Shown: one piece after another, positions 52,920 through 60,003 of the stretch
Position numbering within the stretch: position 1 is the stretch's first letter
Layout: every line of letters starts with the position of its first letter
The notes under the pieces: generated by a model
The model's database searches: none
Seen by the model: the letters and a program-made list of their open reading frames with translations, nothing else
What the model was told of the DNA's origin: nothing
Source: Hyphobacterium marinum
GTDB taxonomy: Bacteria > Pseudomonadota > Alphaproteobacteria > Caulobacterales > Maricaulaceae
Assembly: GCF_036330325.1 (NCBI RefSeq)
Contig: NZ_JAZDRO010000001.1
Span: 1 to 64,000 of the forward strand
Length of the DNA: 64,000 nucleotides
Direction of reading: 5' to 3'
Program-made: the position numbers and the translations under genes

Positions 52920-53262
52920 GGTGATGACGCATGTTCGATGGACCCGATCCGCTTTATCGCGGACGGATCCGCGTGTGCGTTGGGTGCCAAACCTTGAAGA
53001 AGACAGTCGATAACCGACACCTTCTCCACGCTTACCAATGCCATCGCCGCCGGACTGGAAAAGCGACGACAGGACAGCATGTGCTTGCGGGCTTTGCGAG
53101 ACGGCTTCCGTGCCCCGGCCCCAGATTGCGCCCCATGCGTCCCCCTTCCCCTGAGTTAAATAATTATGTTATCTTATATCTATTCCGGTTGGGGAATGTC
53201 CAATCAATGGCCTTTCTGCCATCAGCGACCGGAAATCAGGCGAACTGGGAGGATTTGGCCCG
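52920..53262. other. 343-bp region without a confident gene
   Basis: The forward frame 52931-53266 could encode 111 residues but has biased, arginine-rich and proline-rich composition and no family likeness. A second forward frame (52998-53156) encodes SITDTFSTLTNAIAAGLEKRRQD, split here as SITDTFSTLTNA and IAAGLEKRRQD, a helix-like stretch that looks protein-like yet has no start. The block 53158-53190 is strikingly AT-rich and may hold the methyltransferase promoter. The region may be a decayed small gene. Confidence 0.4.
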
Positions 53263-53982
53263 ATGAGCGGGAGTCAGACGAAAAGCGGGACAGCCGCACC
53301 AGGCGATTTCTTCAACGCGGAGATGGCGGCCCGCTATGACGAGCGGAACAGCAAGCTCTCACCAATTTCCGACTGCATGCACTTCCTGTTCCGACTCGCA
53401 CTGGAAAATTTGCCCGAGACCGCCCGTATCCTGTGCGTTGGCGTCGGCACCGGTGCGGAAATCCTCTCCCTGTCAAAAGCTCGTCCCGGTTGGCGGTTTG
53501 TGGGTGTTGACCCGTCCGGTTCGATGCTGGATGTCTGCCGCGAGCAGCTTCACAAGGCCGGTATTCTCGATCGCTGCGATCTGGTGGAGGGTGAGGTCCA
53601 CGACATTCTCGCGCCGGAAGCTTTCGACGCGGTCCTGACGATCATGGTCGCCCATTTTGTCGATCAGGATGAGCGGCCCCGCTTCTACCGCGCCATCCAC
53701 GACCGGCTTCGCCCGGGCGGGTGCTATGTCAGCACCGAGATCAGCCATGATCTCGACGCGGCCGATTTCCCGTCGATGCTGACAAATTGGGGGCGGATCC
53801 AGTCGTTGATGGGCGCAAACCCGGACTCGCTCAACGCCCTGCCTGATACTTTGCGGAACGTCCTGGCCGTAGTGTCGCCTGCGGACACCGAAGCGCTGTG
53901 GCGGCAAGCCGGTTTTGACCAACCCGTCTGTTTCTTTCAGGCCTTCATGGCACGGGGCTGGTACGGCTGGAAAAACTGTTAG
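53263..53982 (+). CDS. Class I SAM-dependent methyltransferase
   Basis: The 239-residue protein has SAM motif I at residues 56-68 (ILCVGVGTGAEIL), motif II (FVGVDPSGSMLDVC), an acidic motif III region (FDAVLTIMVAHF) and RLRPGGCYVSTEI. The likeness is to UbiE/Tam-type small-molecule methyltransferases; the substrate is unknown. The cysteine in motif I (CVGVG) is a little unusual. GGGAGG lies ten bases before the ATG. Its stop overlaps the stop of the convergent permease pseudogene. Confidence 0.82.
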   Translation: MSGSQTKSGTAAPGDFFNAEMAARYDERNSKLSPISDCMHFLFRLALENLPETARILCVGVGTGAEILSLSKARPGWRFVGVDPSGSMLDVCREQLHKAGILDRCDLVEGEVHDILAPEAFDAVLTIMVAHFVDQDERPRFYRAIHDRLRPGGCYVSTEISHDLDAADFPSMLTNWGRIQSLMGANPDSLNALPDTLRNVLAVVSPADTEALWRQAGFDQPVCFFQAFMARGWYGWKNC

Positions 53983-54571
53983 ACGGCCCGTCTCGCAAGT
54001 CGAAGTGCGGCGAACAGCAGCAGGGTAGCCAGTCCCGCCATCCAGGCCAGCGGCCAGAGTGACGGGCGCGGCGGAGCGGCGAAAGCGAATTCTGGTATGG
54101 CTTCGGCCTCTTCGACACTGATCCGTGAGCGCCCGACCGTCGCGGGCCCGATCGCTTCCAGGACCCGCCCGAGATGGCTCCGCGCCTGACGACGGAAGGC
54201 AGCAGCAGGTTCCGGTCCAGTTCCCGAAATCCCTTCGAACAGACGGCTTGCCGCGATGGCCGGCGAGACGACCTCCAGACGCGAAACCAGCCGCCGTTGC
54301 GCGTCCTGACCGTTTTCGAGCCGGTCGACGATCGGAGCGGTCTGCGTGTTGATGTCGAAATTCGCGAGGTAGGACGCGGTTTAAAAGCCCGGCACATCAC
54401 TGTCGGGCGTATCGGATTGCCCGGGGTGCTCGGCCATGTAGATTTCGGCCCGCTCTGTGATGTTGCGCCGGGTCTCGCCCTCGGCAAGCCGCGACTCCGT
54501 CAGATAGGCGACACGAGACGGCAGGGGGTGAACGACCTGCGCCGTGAATTGTGCCGCCGAGGGGAGCAGGA
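53979..54571 (-). pseudogene. Truncated ABC transporter permease (DUF3526 family)
   Basis: Translating the reverse strand gives a C-terminal permease fragment of about 197 codons. It contains HPLPSRVAYLTESRLAEGE, AEIYMAEHPGQSD, then an in-frame TAA (54381-54383), then TASYLANFDINTQTAPIVD, LEVVSPAIAASRLFEGISGTG and a final transmembrane helix (LAWMAGLATLLLFAALRLA). The PSR, hydrophobic-spacer, SPA and GTG pattern is that of DUF3526 permeases, which pair with an ABC ATPase. The 5-prime end stops exactly at the IS6 element, so most of the gene is missing. Reading through the internal stop keeps the frame, so the stop is a point mutation and not a frameshift. Confidence 0.75.
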
Positions 54572-54589
54572 GGTGATGTCAGACAAAAG
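54572..54589 (+). repeat. IS6 element terminal inverted repeat, left (3-prime of transposase)
   Basis: GGTGATGTCAGACAAAAG matches the reverse complement of the right end at 11 of 18 positions, with the GG tip and a TGTC core conserved. Confidence 0.55.
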
Positions 54590-54623
54590 CGAACTGGTCT
54601 CAGTTTTCCGCGGTTTCGTCAAT

Positions 54624-55325
54624 TTAGGCGGCAAGCTGCCGCCATTCTTCCAGCGCGGCGGTACGGTTTTTCTTGAACCGGTCGCGTTGGTTGAGATGTC
54701 GTTCGAGATTGAAGTGATTGTGGACTGAGGAATGGACGGAGGCGAAGAGTTGTAGACTTCGCATTCGTCGGAACCGGAGCATGGCTCGTTCTCGTCTTCG
54801 TAGCGGTTGATGTGAGTTTTCGGCCCTGTTGTTGAGCCACCTCCCGACGTCCTGCTTGTCCTCATTGCCGAGCTGCTTCATGGCCGCGCGATACGATTTC
54901 AAACGGTCAGTAACAATGGTGTCGGGCTGGCCGTACCTTTTCATCGCTTTGCGCAGAAACTTCAACGCTGCTTGGCGATTCCGGCGTTTCGTAACGTAGG
55001 CTTCCAGGACTTCGCCTTCGTGATCGACGGCGCGCCAGAGATAATGAGTCTCGCCGTTTATCTTCACAAACATCTCGTCCAGATGCCATTGCCACTGAGG
55101 CCAGGCCCTCATTCGGTCAGCCCTCTTCCTTCTGATCTCAGAAGCGAACATTGGACCGAAACGGTTCCACCAGTACCGCACCGTCTCATGACAAATATCG
55201 ATGCCGCGCTCGTGAAGCAGGTCCTCCACATTCCGCAGCGAAAGCGGGAAACGAACATACATCATCACAGCGAGGCGAATGATCTCAGGTGATGTCTTGA
55301 AATATCGAAATGGGTTCTTGTTCAT
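54624..55325 (-). CDS. IS6-family transposase
   Basis: This 233-residue transposase has the IS6 layout. A short helix-turn-helix N terminus (FPLSLRNVEDLLHERGI) is followed by YWWNRFGP. The DDE residues are D83 (WHLDEMFVKI), D140 (TIVTDRLKSY) and E169 (NNRAENSHQPLRR), with R176 at the DDE-K/R position. It appears intact and full length, so the element may still move. The start ATG at 55325 lies 52 bases inside the right end. Confidence 0.95.
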   Translation of the reverse strand: MNKNPFRYFKTSPEIIRLAVMMYVRFPLSLRNVEDLLHERGIDICHETVRYWWNRFGPMFASEIRRKRADRMRAWPQWQWHLDEMFVKINGETHYLWRAVDHEGEVLEAYVTKRRNRQAALKFLRKAMKRYGQPDTIVTDRLKSYRAAMKQLGNEDKQDVGRWLNNRAENSHQPLRRRERAMLRFRRMRSLQLFASVHSSVHNHFNLERHLNQRDRFKKNRTAALEEWRQLAA

Positions 55326-55359
55326 GCGGCCAAATTGGCTGCAGACTCGCTAACACCCA

Positions 55360-55377
55360 GTTTCCTCCGACAAAGCC
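55360..55377 (-). repeat. IS6 element terminal inverted repeat, right (5-prime of transposase)
   Basis: Read on the reverse strand this end is GGCTTTGTCGGAGGAAAC, resembling the GGCTCTGTTGCAAA tips of known IS6 members. It directly follows the last hsdM-like codons. Confidence 0.55.
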
Positions 55378-55630
55378 GCGCGGCGTTGTGGTCGAACACC
55401 CCGGCGGCGGTCTTGGGGGCCGCCCATGTCTTCCATTGATGGGCCTTGTCGAGGATCGGGGCGTAGTCCCGTCCCTCCAGCTCTGCGATGTCCGCCCGCT
55501 CGGCCTCGAGGTCATCGAGATATTTCAGGAACAACACCCAAGAGGTTTGCTCGGTATAGTCCAGCTCGGACGCCGTACCCTCTTCGGCACGCAGGGCCTT
55601 GTCGATGTTGTTAAAGGCATTTTCGAACAT
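55378..55630 (-). pseudogene. hsdM: 5-prime fragment of type I restriction-modification methyltransferase (hsdM)
   Basis: The ATG at 55630 starts about 84 residues of the HsdM N-terminal domain: MFENAFNNIDKALRAEEG, TEQTSWVLFLKYLDDLEAER, APILDKAHQWKTWAAPK, then FDHNAA. Homology stops exactly at the IS6 right end, after which the frame runs into IS DNA and ends at 55322. HsdM is normally about 500 residues and works with HsdS and HsdR; none of the rest is present here, so the locus is dead. The N-terminal codons are intact, so decay is recent. Confidence 0.82.
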
Positions 55631-55833
55631 GGGCGCTGGTTCCTGTTGTCTCGGTGCCCGTATCTGAGAGCGTTCTTGTCCTTTGAGCAACCGCTCTCCG
55701 CCATGAGGTGCACTGAGGAAGAATGGCTGCTCACCACAAGAGGCTGGGCGGCCTTAGCGACAGGATTAAACACGGTATCGTTCGTGTGGCGCTTTTGAGG
55801 AACTGATCGGGAATACCAGTCTATTCGTGATCG
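55631..55833. other. Intergenic region with probable former hsdM promoter
   Basis: About 200 bases separate the hsdM fragment and the carbonic anhydrase stop. They should contain the old hsdM promoter, still reading toward the IS element, but no clear -35/-10 is seen. Base composition is a little less GC-rich than the neighbours. No gene is supported on either strand. Confidence 0.4.
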
Positions 55834-56508
55834 TCAGCTGTGGCAGTCCAGTGCCACGTCCAGATCACTGCCCAACCAGGCCGACAGACGATCCGGAAAA
55901 AAACGGGCGATATCGTTGAGACCCCGCACGGTCAGGCCGAGATCACGGATCAGCCCGTTCTCGATCGCGTAAATCCATCCGTGAATCGCAAGCGTCTGAC
56001 CGGCACGCCAGGCGTCGTGGACAATTGGATTGCAGGCGACCGACCGGACCTGTGCGGCGACATTCGCTTCGCACAGCGCGTTGAGGCGTTTGGTGTTGTC
56101 GCGGATGCGCAGCAGATGACCAGCCAACTCGTCCGAGACATCGCGGATCGGCTGAAGCCAGTGATCGATCAGCCCATGGCGCTCCCCGGACATGGCGGCG
56201 GCCACACCGCCGCAACCGTAATGTCCGCAGACAATGATGTGCTTGACCTTCAGGGCTTCGACCGCGAACTGCAGCACGGAAAGGAAGTTTGCATCCTGTG
56301 CCGGGGCCAAGTTGGCAACATTGCGGTGGACGAACAGTTCGCCCGGATCAAGGCCGACAATGTCATTGGCCGGAACGCGGCTGTCGGAACACCCGATCCA
56401 CAGATAGTCCGGCGATTGCTGCTTGGAGAGGCGATGGAAAAAGTCGGGATCGACGCGAGTCTTCCCGTTGGCCCACGCGATATTGTTCTGCAGCAGATCG
56501 CCAATCAT
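55834..56508 (-). CDS. Beta-class carbonic anhydrase
   Basis: A 224-residue enzyme with all zinc-site residues of beta carbonic anhydrases: C40, D42 and R44 in IGCSDSRVP, then H96 and C99 in CGHYGCGGV. Also seen are PGELFVHRNVANL and HGWIYAIENGLI. It interconverts CO2 and bicarbonate in the cytoplasm. It lies 33 bases downstream of the porin gene on the same strand as nar and may be the last gene of that unit, though it could be independent. Confidence 0.93.
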   Translation of the reverse strand: MIGDLLQNNIAWANGKTRVDPDFFHRLSKQQSPDYLWIGCSDSRVPANDIVGLDPGELFVHRNVANLAPAQDANFLSVLQFAVEALKVKHIIVCGHYGCGGVAAAMSGERHGLIDHWLQPIRDVSDELAGHLLRIRDNTKRLNALCEANVAAQVRSVACNPIVHDAWRAGQTLAIHGWIYAIENGLIRDLGLTVRGLNDIARFFPDRLSAWLGSDLDVALDCHS

Positions 56509-56541
56509 CGCGCAATCGGAGCTTCCTCCGGCCTCCCTGCC

Positions 56542-57750
56542 CTAATAACTGACCGTGAGCGCCAGCCAGATCTTGTCCCGGCCCGCCGGGCCACCTGTCG
56601 GGCCGTCATAGAACGCGCCCTTGAGTTCAAGCGACCAGTGATCGGTCAGCCGCGCTGTCACCACCGCATCGATTTCAGACCCCAGGTCGCCGCCACCGTT
56701 TTGGGCCTCAAAACTGTGGACGATCACGGCCGCAGACAGGCCTTGGCCGAATGGCGGATCCTGAGCCGTCCAGCCGCCGCGAACATAGAGATCGCGAATG
56801 CCTGACGCCGGCGTGTTCAGGAAGACATCCGCCCAGCCCTGATAGGCATGGAGCGTGGCCAGAGGCGTGGCGAAACCGCGCACGCCATCGCCCTCAAGAT
56901 TTTCCAGTCCCAGGGCGGCCGAGAAACCGTTATGGGCGACACTTGCCTGAGCCCGGAACAGGTTCAGGTCGAAACTCGCCGGGTTGTTTCCATAGCTTGA
57001 TTGATGGGCGTACTCGGCGAAATAGGCGATGACCGGGCCGTCCCCGGTCGCTATCCGGCCCTGCCAGCGCACGCCATAGGTTGCCGTGGAAAGGGCTGCC
57101 GCATCCTGGTTTTCCACCAAATAGGCAAAGCCGGAGAGCGTGCCGGCCGGCGTCGCGGCGTCGGCAGAAACCAGATGGGCATCCAGGTCCCATTCGCCAG
57201 CCGGGTGATCATCACCAAAAATTCGGTTCGCCCGGTCCAGGTAGAGATAGTTGAGGGTCAGATTTTCGATGCCGACATGGGTGACCCGGAGCGCGTCAAA
57301 AGTCTGCTCATTCTGGCGGAAACCGACATTGCCGACATAACGGGCATCCCCAAGGATGACGCGCTGCCGTCCCAGCGTGACTGTCGTGCCGGGCAGCCCG
57401 GTATAGGCCAACTGCACCCGGTTGAGCTCGGTTTCTTCCGGATCAGCGACAACCGGGTATCCGGCATTGCCGTTCGTCGTGGAATTGAAATCATCGACCA
57501 GGTGGATGACGTTTTCGGCCTCGATCAGAAAGCGGAAATCCCCAAGCGGACCGCTATCGACACCGACACGGGTGCGCAGTGTCAGCGCGTCCGCAGAATT
57601 GGCCAGACCGTCCTGATCGACACTTTCATATCTCAATCGGGCATCGAGGATGAGATCCGGTTCGGCGATCGCCGGGGCCGGCGAAAGCAGGGTCAGAATC
57701 AACGCCGTTTTACCGGCAGTTGGCCACATTCGTCCGATCAGTTTGGTCAT
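56542..57750 (-). CDS. Outer membrane porin of the alginate-export-like family
   Basis: The 402-residue protein has a signal peptide (ALILTLLSPAPAIAEP) and a barrel with the typical alginate_exp-type start (DLILDARLRYESVDQDG, ADALTLRTRVGVDSG, FLIEAENV, TVTLGRQRVILGDARYVGNVGFRQNEQTFDA; split in reading). It ends in ALTVSY with the terminal aromatic residue. Family members include short-chain channels beside alginate, nitrate or hydrocarbon genes, so the substrate cannot be read from sequence. It follows the PpiC gene by 20 bases, and co-transcription with nar suggests a channel for nitrate or nitrite (inference). Confidence 0.78.
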   Translation of the reverse strand: MTKLIGRMWPTAGKTALILTLLSPAPAIAEPDLILDARLRYESVDQDGLANSADALTLRTRVGVDSGPLGDFRFLIEAENVIHLVDDFNSTTNGNAGYPVVADPEETELNRVQLAYTGLPGTTVTLGRQRVILGDARYVGNVGFRQNEQTFDALRVTHVGIENLTLNYLYLDRANRIFGDDHPAGEWDLDAHLVSADAATPAGTLSGFAYLVENQDAAALSTATYGVRWQGRIATGDGPVIAYFAEYAHQSSYGNNPASFDLNLFRAQASVAHNGFSAALGLENLEGDGVRGFATPLATLHAYQGWADVFLNTPASGIRDLYVRGGWTAQDPPFGQGLSAAVIVHSFEAQNGGGDLGSEIDAVVTARLTDHWSLELKGAFYDGPTGGPAGRDKIWLALTVSY

Positions 57751-57770
57751 GGCTCTTTCACGTGCCGCCG

Positions 57771-58604
57771 CTACTGGACCAGTGGCGAAGACGCGCCTTT
57801 CAGTTTGACCCCGGTGATGCGGGCCTCTCCCAGCACCAGCGAGATGAATTGGGAAACGGCGCGGCGCCAGCTGGCGTCACGCAGGAATTCGTCGACGAGC
57901 GGGCGGGCCGTGTCGAAATCCGGCACCGAACCCCGGGCCACATGCTCCAGCCGGATGATGTGGAAGCCGTAGGGTGTTTCGACCGGCGTGGTGGTGATGT
58001 CGCCCGGCTTCATCGCCTTGAGGGCCGCCTCGAACAGCGGAGTGGTTTGTCCCTGTGTGATCTGACCGAGCCGGCCGCCTTCGCTGGCAGACGGACAATC
58101 TGACCGGTCGCGTGCCATGCGCTCGAACTGGCCCGGCTTGTCTTTCAGGGCTTCGATCAGGGCTTCGGCTTCGCGGCGGGCGCGGGCATAGGCCAGCGCA
58201 TCGCGCTTGTCGGCCTGCAGCAGGATATGGGACGCCTCGAAGAGGTCCGGCGAACGGAAACGCGACTGGTTGTTTTCAAAGAAGCGCCGGCTGGAGTCTT
58301 TATCAGGCTCCGGCACCGAGACTTCCGACTCCAGCAATTGCCGGATCAATGCATCGGCGTCGGGTTCCGACCGCCCAGAGTCGTCCTTGGCCGGCTGCGG
58401 CGACAGGCCAATGGCCCGGGCCTTTTGCAGCAGGGCTTCCCGGATCACCAGGGCCTCGGCCGCGGCCTCCCACGCTTTCTCAGGACGATCTGCGCTGTGG
58501 TTCTGCGCTTCGGCCGCGATGTCCTGTGCCGGGATCGTCACATCATTGACGGTGACCGGAACGGCTTTTTCGGGCGCATTCGATATCAGGGTCGCGGTAC
58601 TCAT
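57771..58604 (-). CDS. PpiC-type peptidyl-prolyl isomerase in the nar operon
   Basis: The ATG at 58604 overlaps the narI stop (ATGA), so the longer frame to 58817 is rejected. The 277-residue protein has a SurA-like N-terminal helical part and one parvulin domain (about 120-225: ASHILLQADK, FERMARDRSDCPSASEGGRLGQI split in reading, and TPYGFHIIRLEH). There is no signal peptide, so it acts in the cytoplasm. It resembles NifM-type accessory isomerases, and similar genes follow narI in other bacteria. It probably helps fold or mature the nitrate reductase (inference). Confidence 0.83.
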   Translation of the reverse strand: MSTATLISNAPEKAVPVTVNDVTIPAQDIAAEAQNHSADRPEKAWEAAAEALVIREALLQKARAIGLSPQPAKDDSGRSEPDADALIRQLLESEVSVPEPDKDSSRRFFENNQSRFRSPDLFEASHILLQADKRDALAYARARREAEALIEALKDKPGQFERMARDRSDCPSASEGGRLGQITQGQTTPLFEAALKAMKPGDITTTPVETPYGFHIIRLEHVARGSVPDFDTARPLVDEFLRDASWRRAVSQFISLVLGEARITGVKLKGASSPLVQ

Positions 58605-59305
58605 TTGCCCGCTCCCTTGGGGGCCCGGCGGCGGACGACCTGATAGCCGCTCCGGAAGACATAGCGGACCGGCGCGGAGAACATGTGGACCAGCCGCGTG
58701 AAGGGAAAGACGAGGAAGATCGTCAGGCCGAGGAAAATGTGGAGCTGATAGATCCAGTGTGCGCCCTCGACATAGGACGCCGCGGCGAAATCGAATTTGA
58801 AAATGGCTTGTGCCCAAGCCATGAAACGGACCATTTCCGCGCCGTCGAGATGCTCCATCGATGCACCGATGGTCCCGAGACCAAGCAGGAGCTGGGCCCA
58901 GAGCAGCAGAATGATGCCCATGTCCCAGAAGCTGGTTGTCGACCGGATTCTCGAATCGGTCAGACGCCGGTGGATCAGAATGGTTGCGCCGATGAAGCCG
59001 ACCAGACCAGCCGACCCGCCCACCACAATGGCCACCATCTGCTTGAAGGGGTGGCTGACCCCCATCCAGTCGAACAGTTCGATGGGCGTCAGCAAGCCAA
59101 CGAAATGCCCCATGAAGACCAGCAGCACGCCGATATGGAACAGTACAGAGCCAATCACGAGTTGGCGGCGGCGCAAAAGCTGGCTTGACCCGGCCCGCCA
59201 GCTGTAGGGCTCGCGGTCATAGCGGATGATCGACCCGACGATGAGCACGGCGATGGCGATATAGGGATAGATGCCGAAGACGAAATTGTGCAGGAACTCG
59301 GTCAT
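58601..59305 (-). CDS. narI: Respiratory nitrate reductase gamma subunit (cytochrome b)
   Basis: A 234-residue protein with five transmembrane helices and the haem b ligand histidines in HIGVLLVFMGHFVGLL and QLHIFLGLTIFLVFPFTRLVHMF (split). NarI takes electrons from quinol at the periplasmic side and passes them to NarH. Its start overlaps the narJ stop by four bases and its end overlaps the PpiC start. Confidence 0.95.
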   Translation of the reverse strand: MTEFLHNFVFGIYPYIAIAVLIVGSIIRYDREPYSWRAGSSQLLRRRQLVIGSVLFHIGVLLVFMGHFVGLLTPIELFDWMGVSHPFKQMVAIVVGGSAGLVGFIGATILIHRRLTDSRIRSTTSFWDMGIILLLWAQLLLGLGTIGASMEHLDGAEMVRFMAWAQAIFKFDFAAASYVEGAHWIYQLHIFLGLTIFLVFPFTRLVHMFSAPVRYVFRSGYQVVRRRAPKGAGK

Positions 59306-60003
59306 GGCCGGTCTCCTTTCGATGGATTTGTGGCAGGCGGCACCGCCATCTGGCTGAGCATGTCCTTGGCGACCGGGCAGCCGGCATTGGGATCGGGACC
59401 GAAGATGACCTGTTCTTCCTCCCAGGCCTTGTCGATGGCCTCGAGCGACTGGTCCTCCTCGGCCGGTGTTTCCACCTCGGCGTCATCAAGGGCGGCATGC
59501 CGGTCGGCGATCTGACCCAGCGCACCGAAAACCGATGCGTAAACGCTTTCGCGCTTGCGAAGCCGGTCGGCGAGGGCATCGAGAACGTGCACCGCCTCGC
59601 CCAGAAGCGCCCGGGCGTCTGCCAGTTCCTGCGTCGAAAGATATTCGAGGAAAAGCGGCAGAAAATCCGGCAATTCGTTGGCCGGCGGTTCCAGCCCGGA
59701 CTGCTCGTACAGCGCCTTGAGATCGACCATGGCCTGTCCGCGATCGCGGCTTTCACCATGGACGTGTTCAAACAGGTGGAGCGACAGGGAACGCGACCGG
59801 TCGAACAGCTCGACATAGCGTTCCTGCAAGGCATAGAGGTCCCGTTCGGACAGCTCGGCCGCCAGCTCGCCGAGCGCGGTCAGATCCGGCCCGGCAACGA
59901 GCCCCTCCTCGTTGAGCACGCCCCGGAAATCCCGGGCCGCGTCACAGATTTCCCGTGTCGGGTAGCACAGGAGTGCGGCAAGTACCTTGAAGGTCTTAGT
60001 CAT
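59302..60003 (-). CDS. narJ: Nitrate reductase molybdenum cofactor assembly chaperone
   Basis: The ATG at 60003 overlaps the narH stop by one base (TGATG), so a longer upstream start is rejected. The 233-residue all-helical protein has NarJ blocks: LAALLCYPTREI, RYVELFDRSRSLSLHLFEHVHGESRDRGQAM (split), ELPDFLPLFLEYLS. NarJ binds NarG in the cytoplasm and helps insert the Mo cofactor and a Fe-S cluster. Confidence 0.95.
   Translation of the reverse strand: MTKTFKVLAALLCYPTREICDAARDFRGVLNEEGLVAGPDLTALGELAAELSERDLYALQERYVELFDRSRSLSLHLFEHVHGESRDRGQAMVDLKALYEQSGLEPPANELPDFLPLFLEYLSTQELADARALLGEAVHVLDALADRLRKRESVYASVFGALGQIADRHAALDDAEVETPAEEDQSLEAIDKAWEEEQVIFGPDPNAGCPVAKDMLSQMAVPPATNPSKGDRP

Larger units (their letters stand above)
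54572..55377 (-). mobile_element. IS6-family insertion sequence, about 806 bp
   Basis: A single DDE transposase gene fills the element. The edges are inferred from imperfect 18-bp terminal inverted repeats beginning GG (11 of 18 matches) and from where homology of both flanking broken genes ends. The size fits IS6-family elements (about 800 bp). The eight bases outside each end differ (GAGCAGGA versus GCGCGGCG), so there is no target duplication. This points to replicative transposition with adjacent deletion or to recombination. Confidence 0.8.

Noticed and set aside
52493..53080. Reverse open frame of about 195 codons
   Set aside because: It overlaps the CPBP protease on the other strand for most of its length and has no recognisable motif.
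53945..54487. Reverse 180-codon frame, Arg/Ser-rich
   Set aside because: It is in a different frame from the DUF3526 permease remnant, which has clear family likeness over the same DNA.
54564..55385. Eight-base target duplication around the IS6 element
   Set aside because: The flanking octamers GAGCAGGA and GCGCGGCG differ, so no duplication is present at the inferred ends.
55630..55690. Twenty-residue upstream extension of the hsdM fragment
   Set aside because: HsdM proteins start near MFENAFNNID. The extension has no homology and would start in the intergenic region.
58605..58817. Longer start for the PpiC protein inside narI
   Set aside because: The ATGA overlap with narI gives a natural start. 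The extra 71 residues are the narI shadow.
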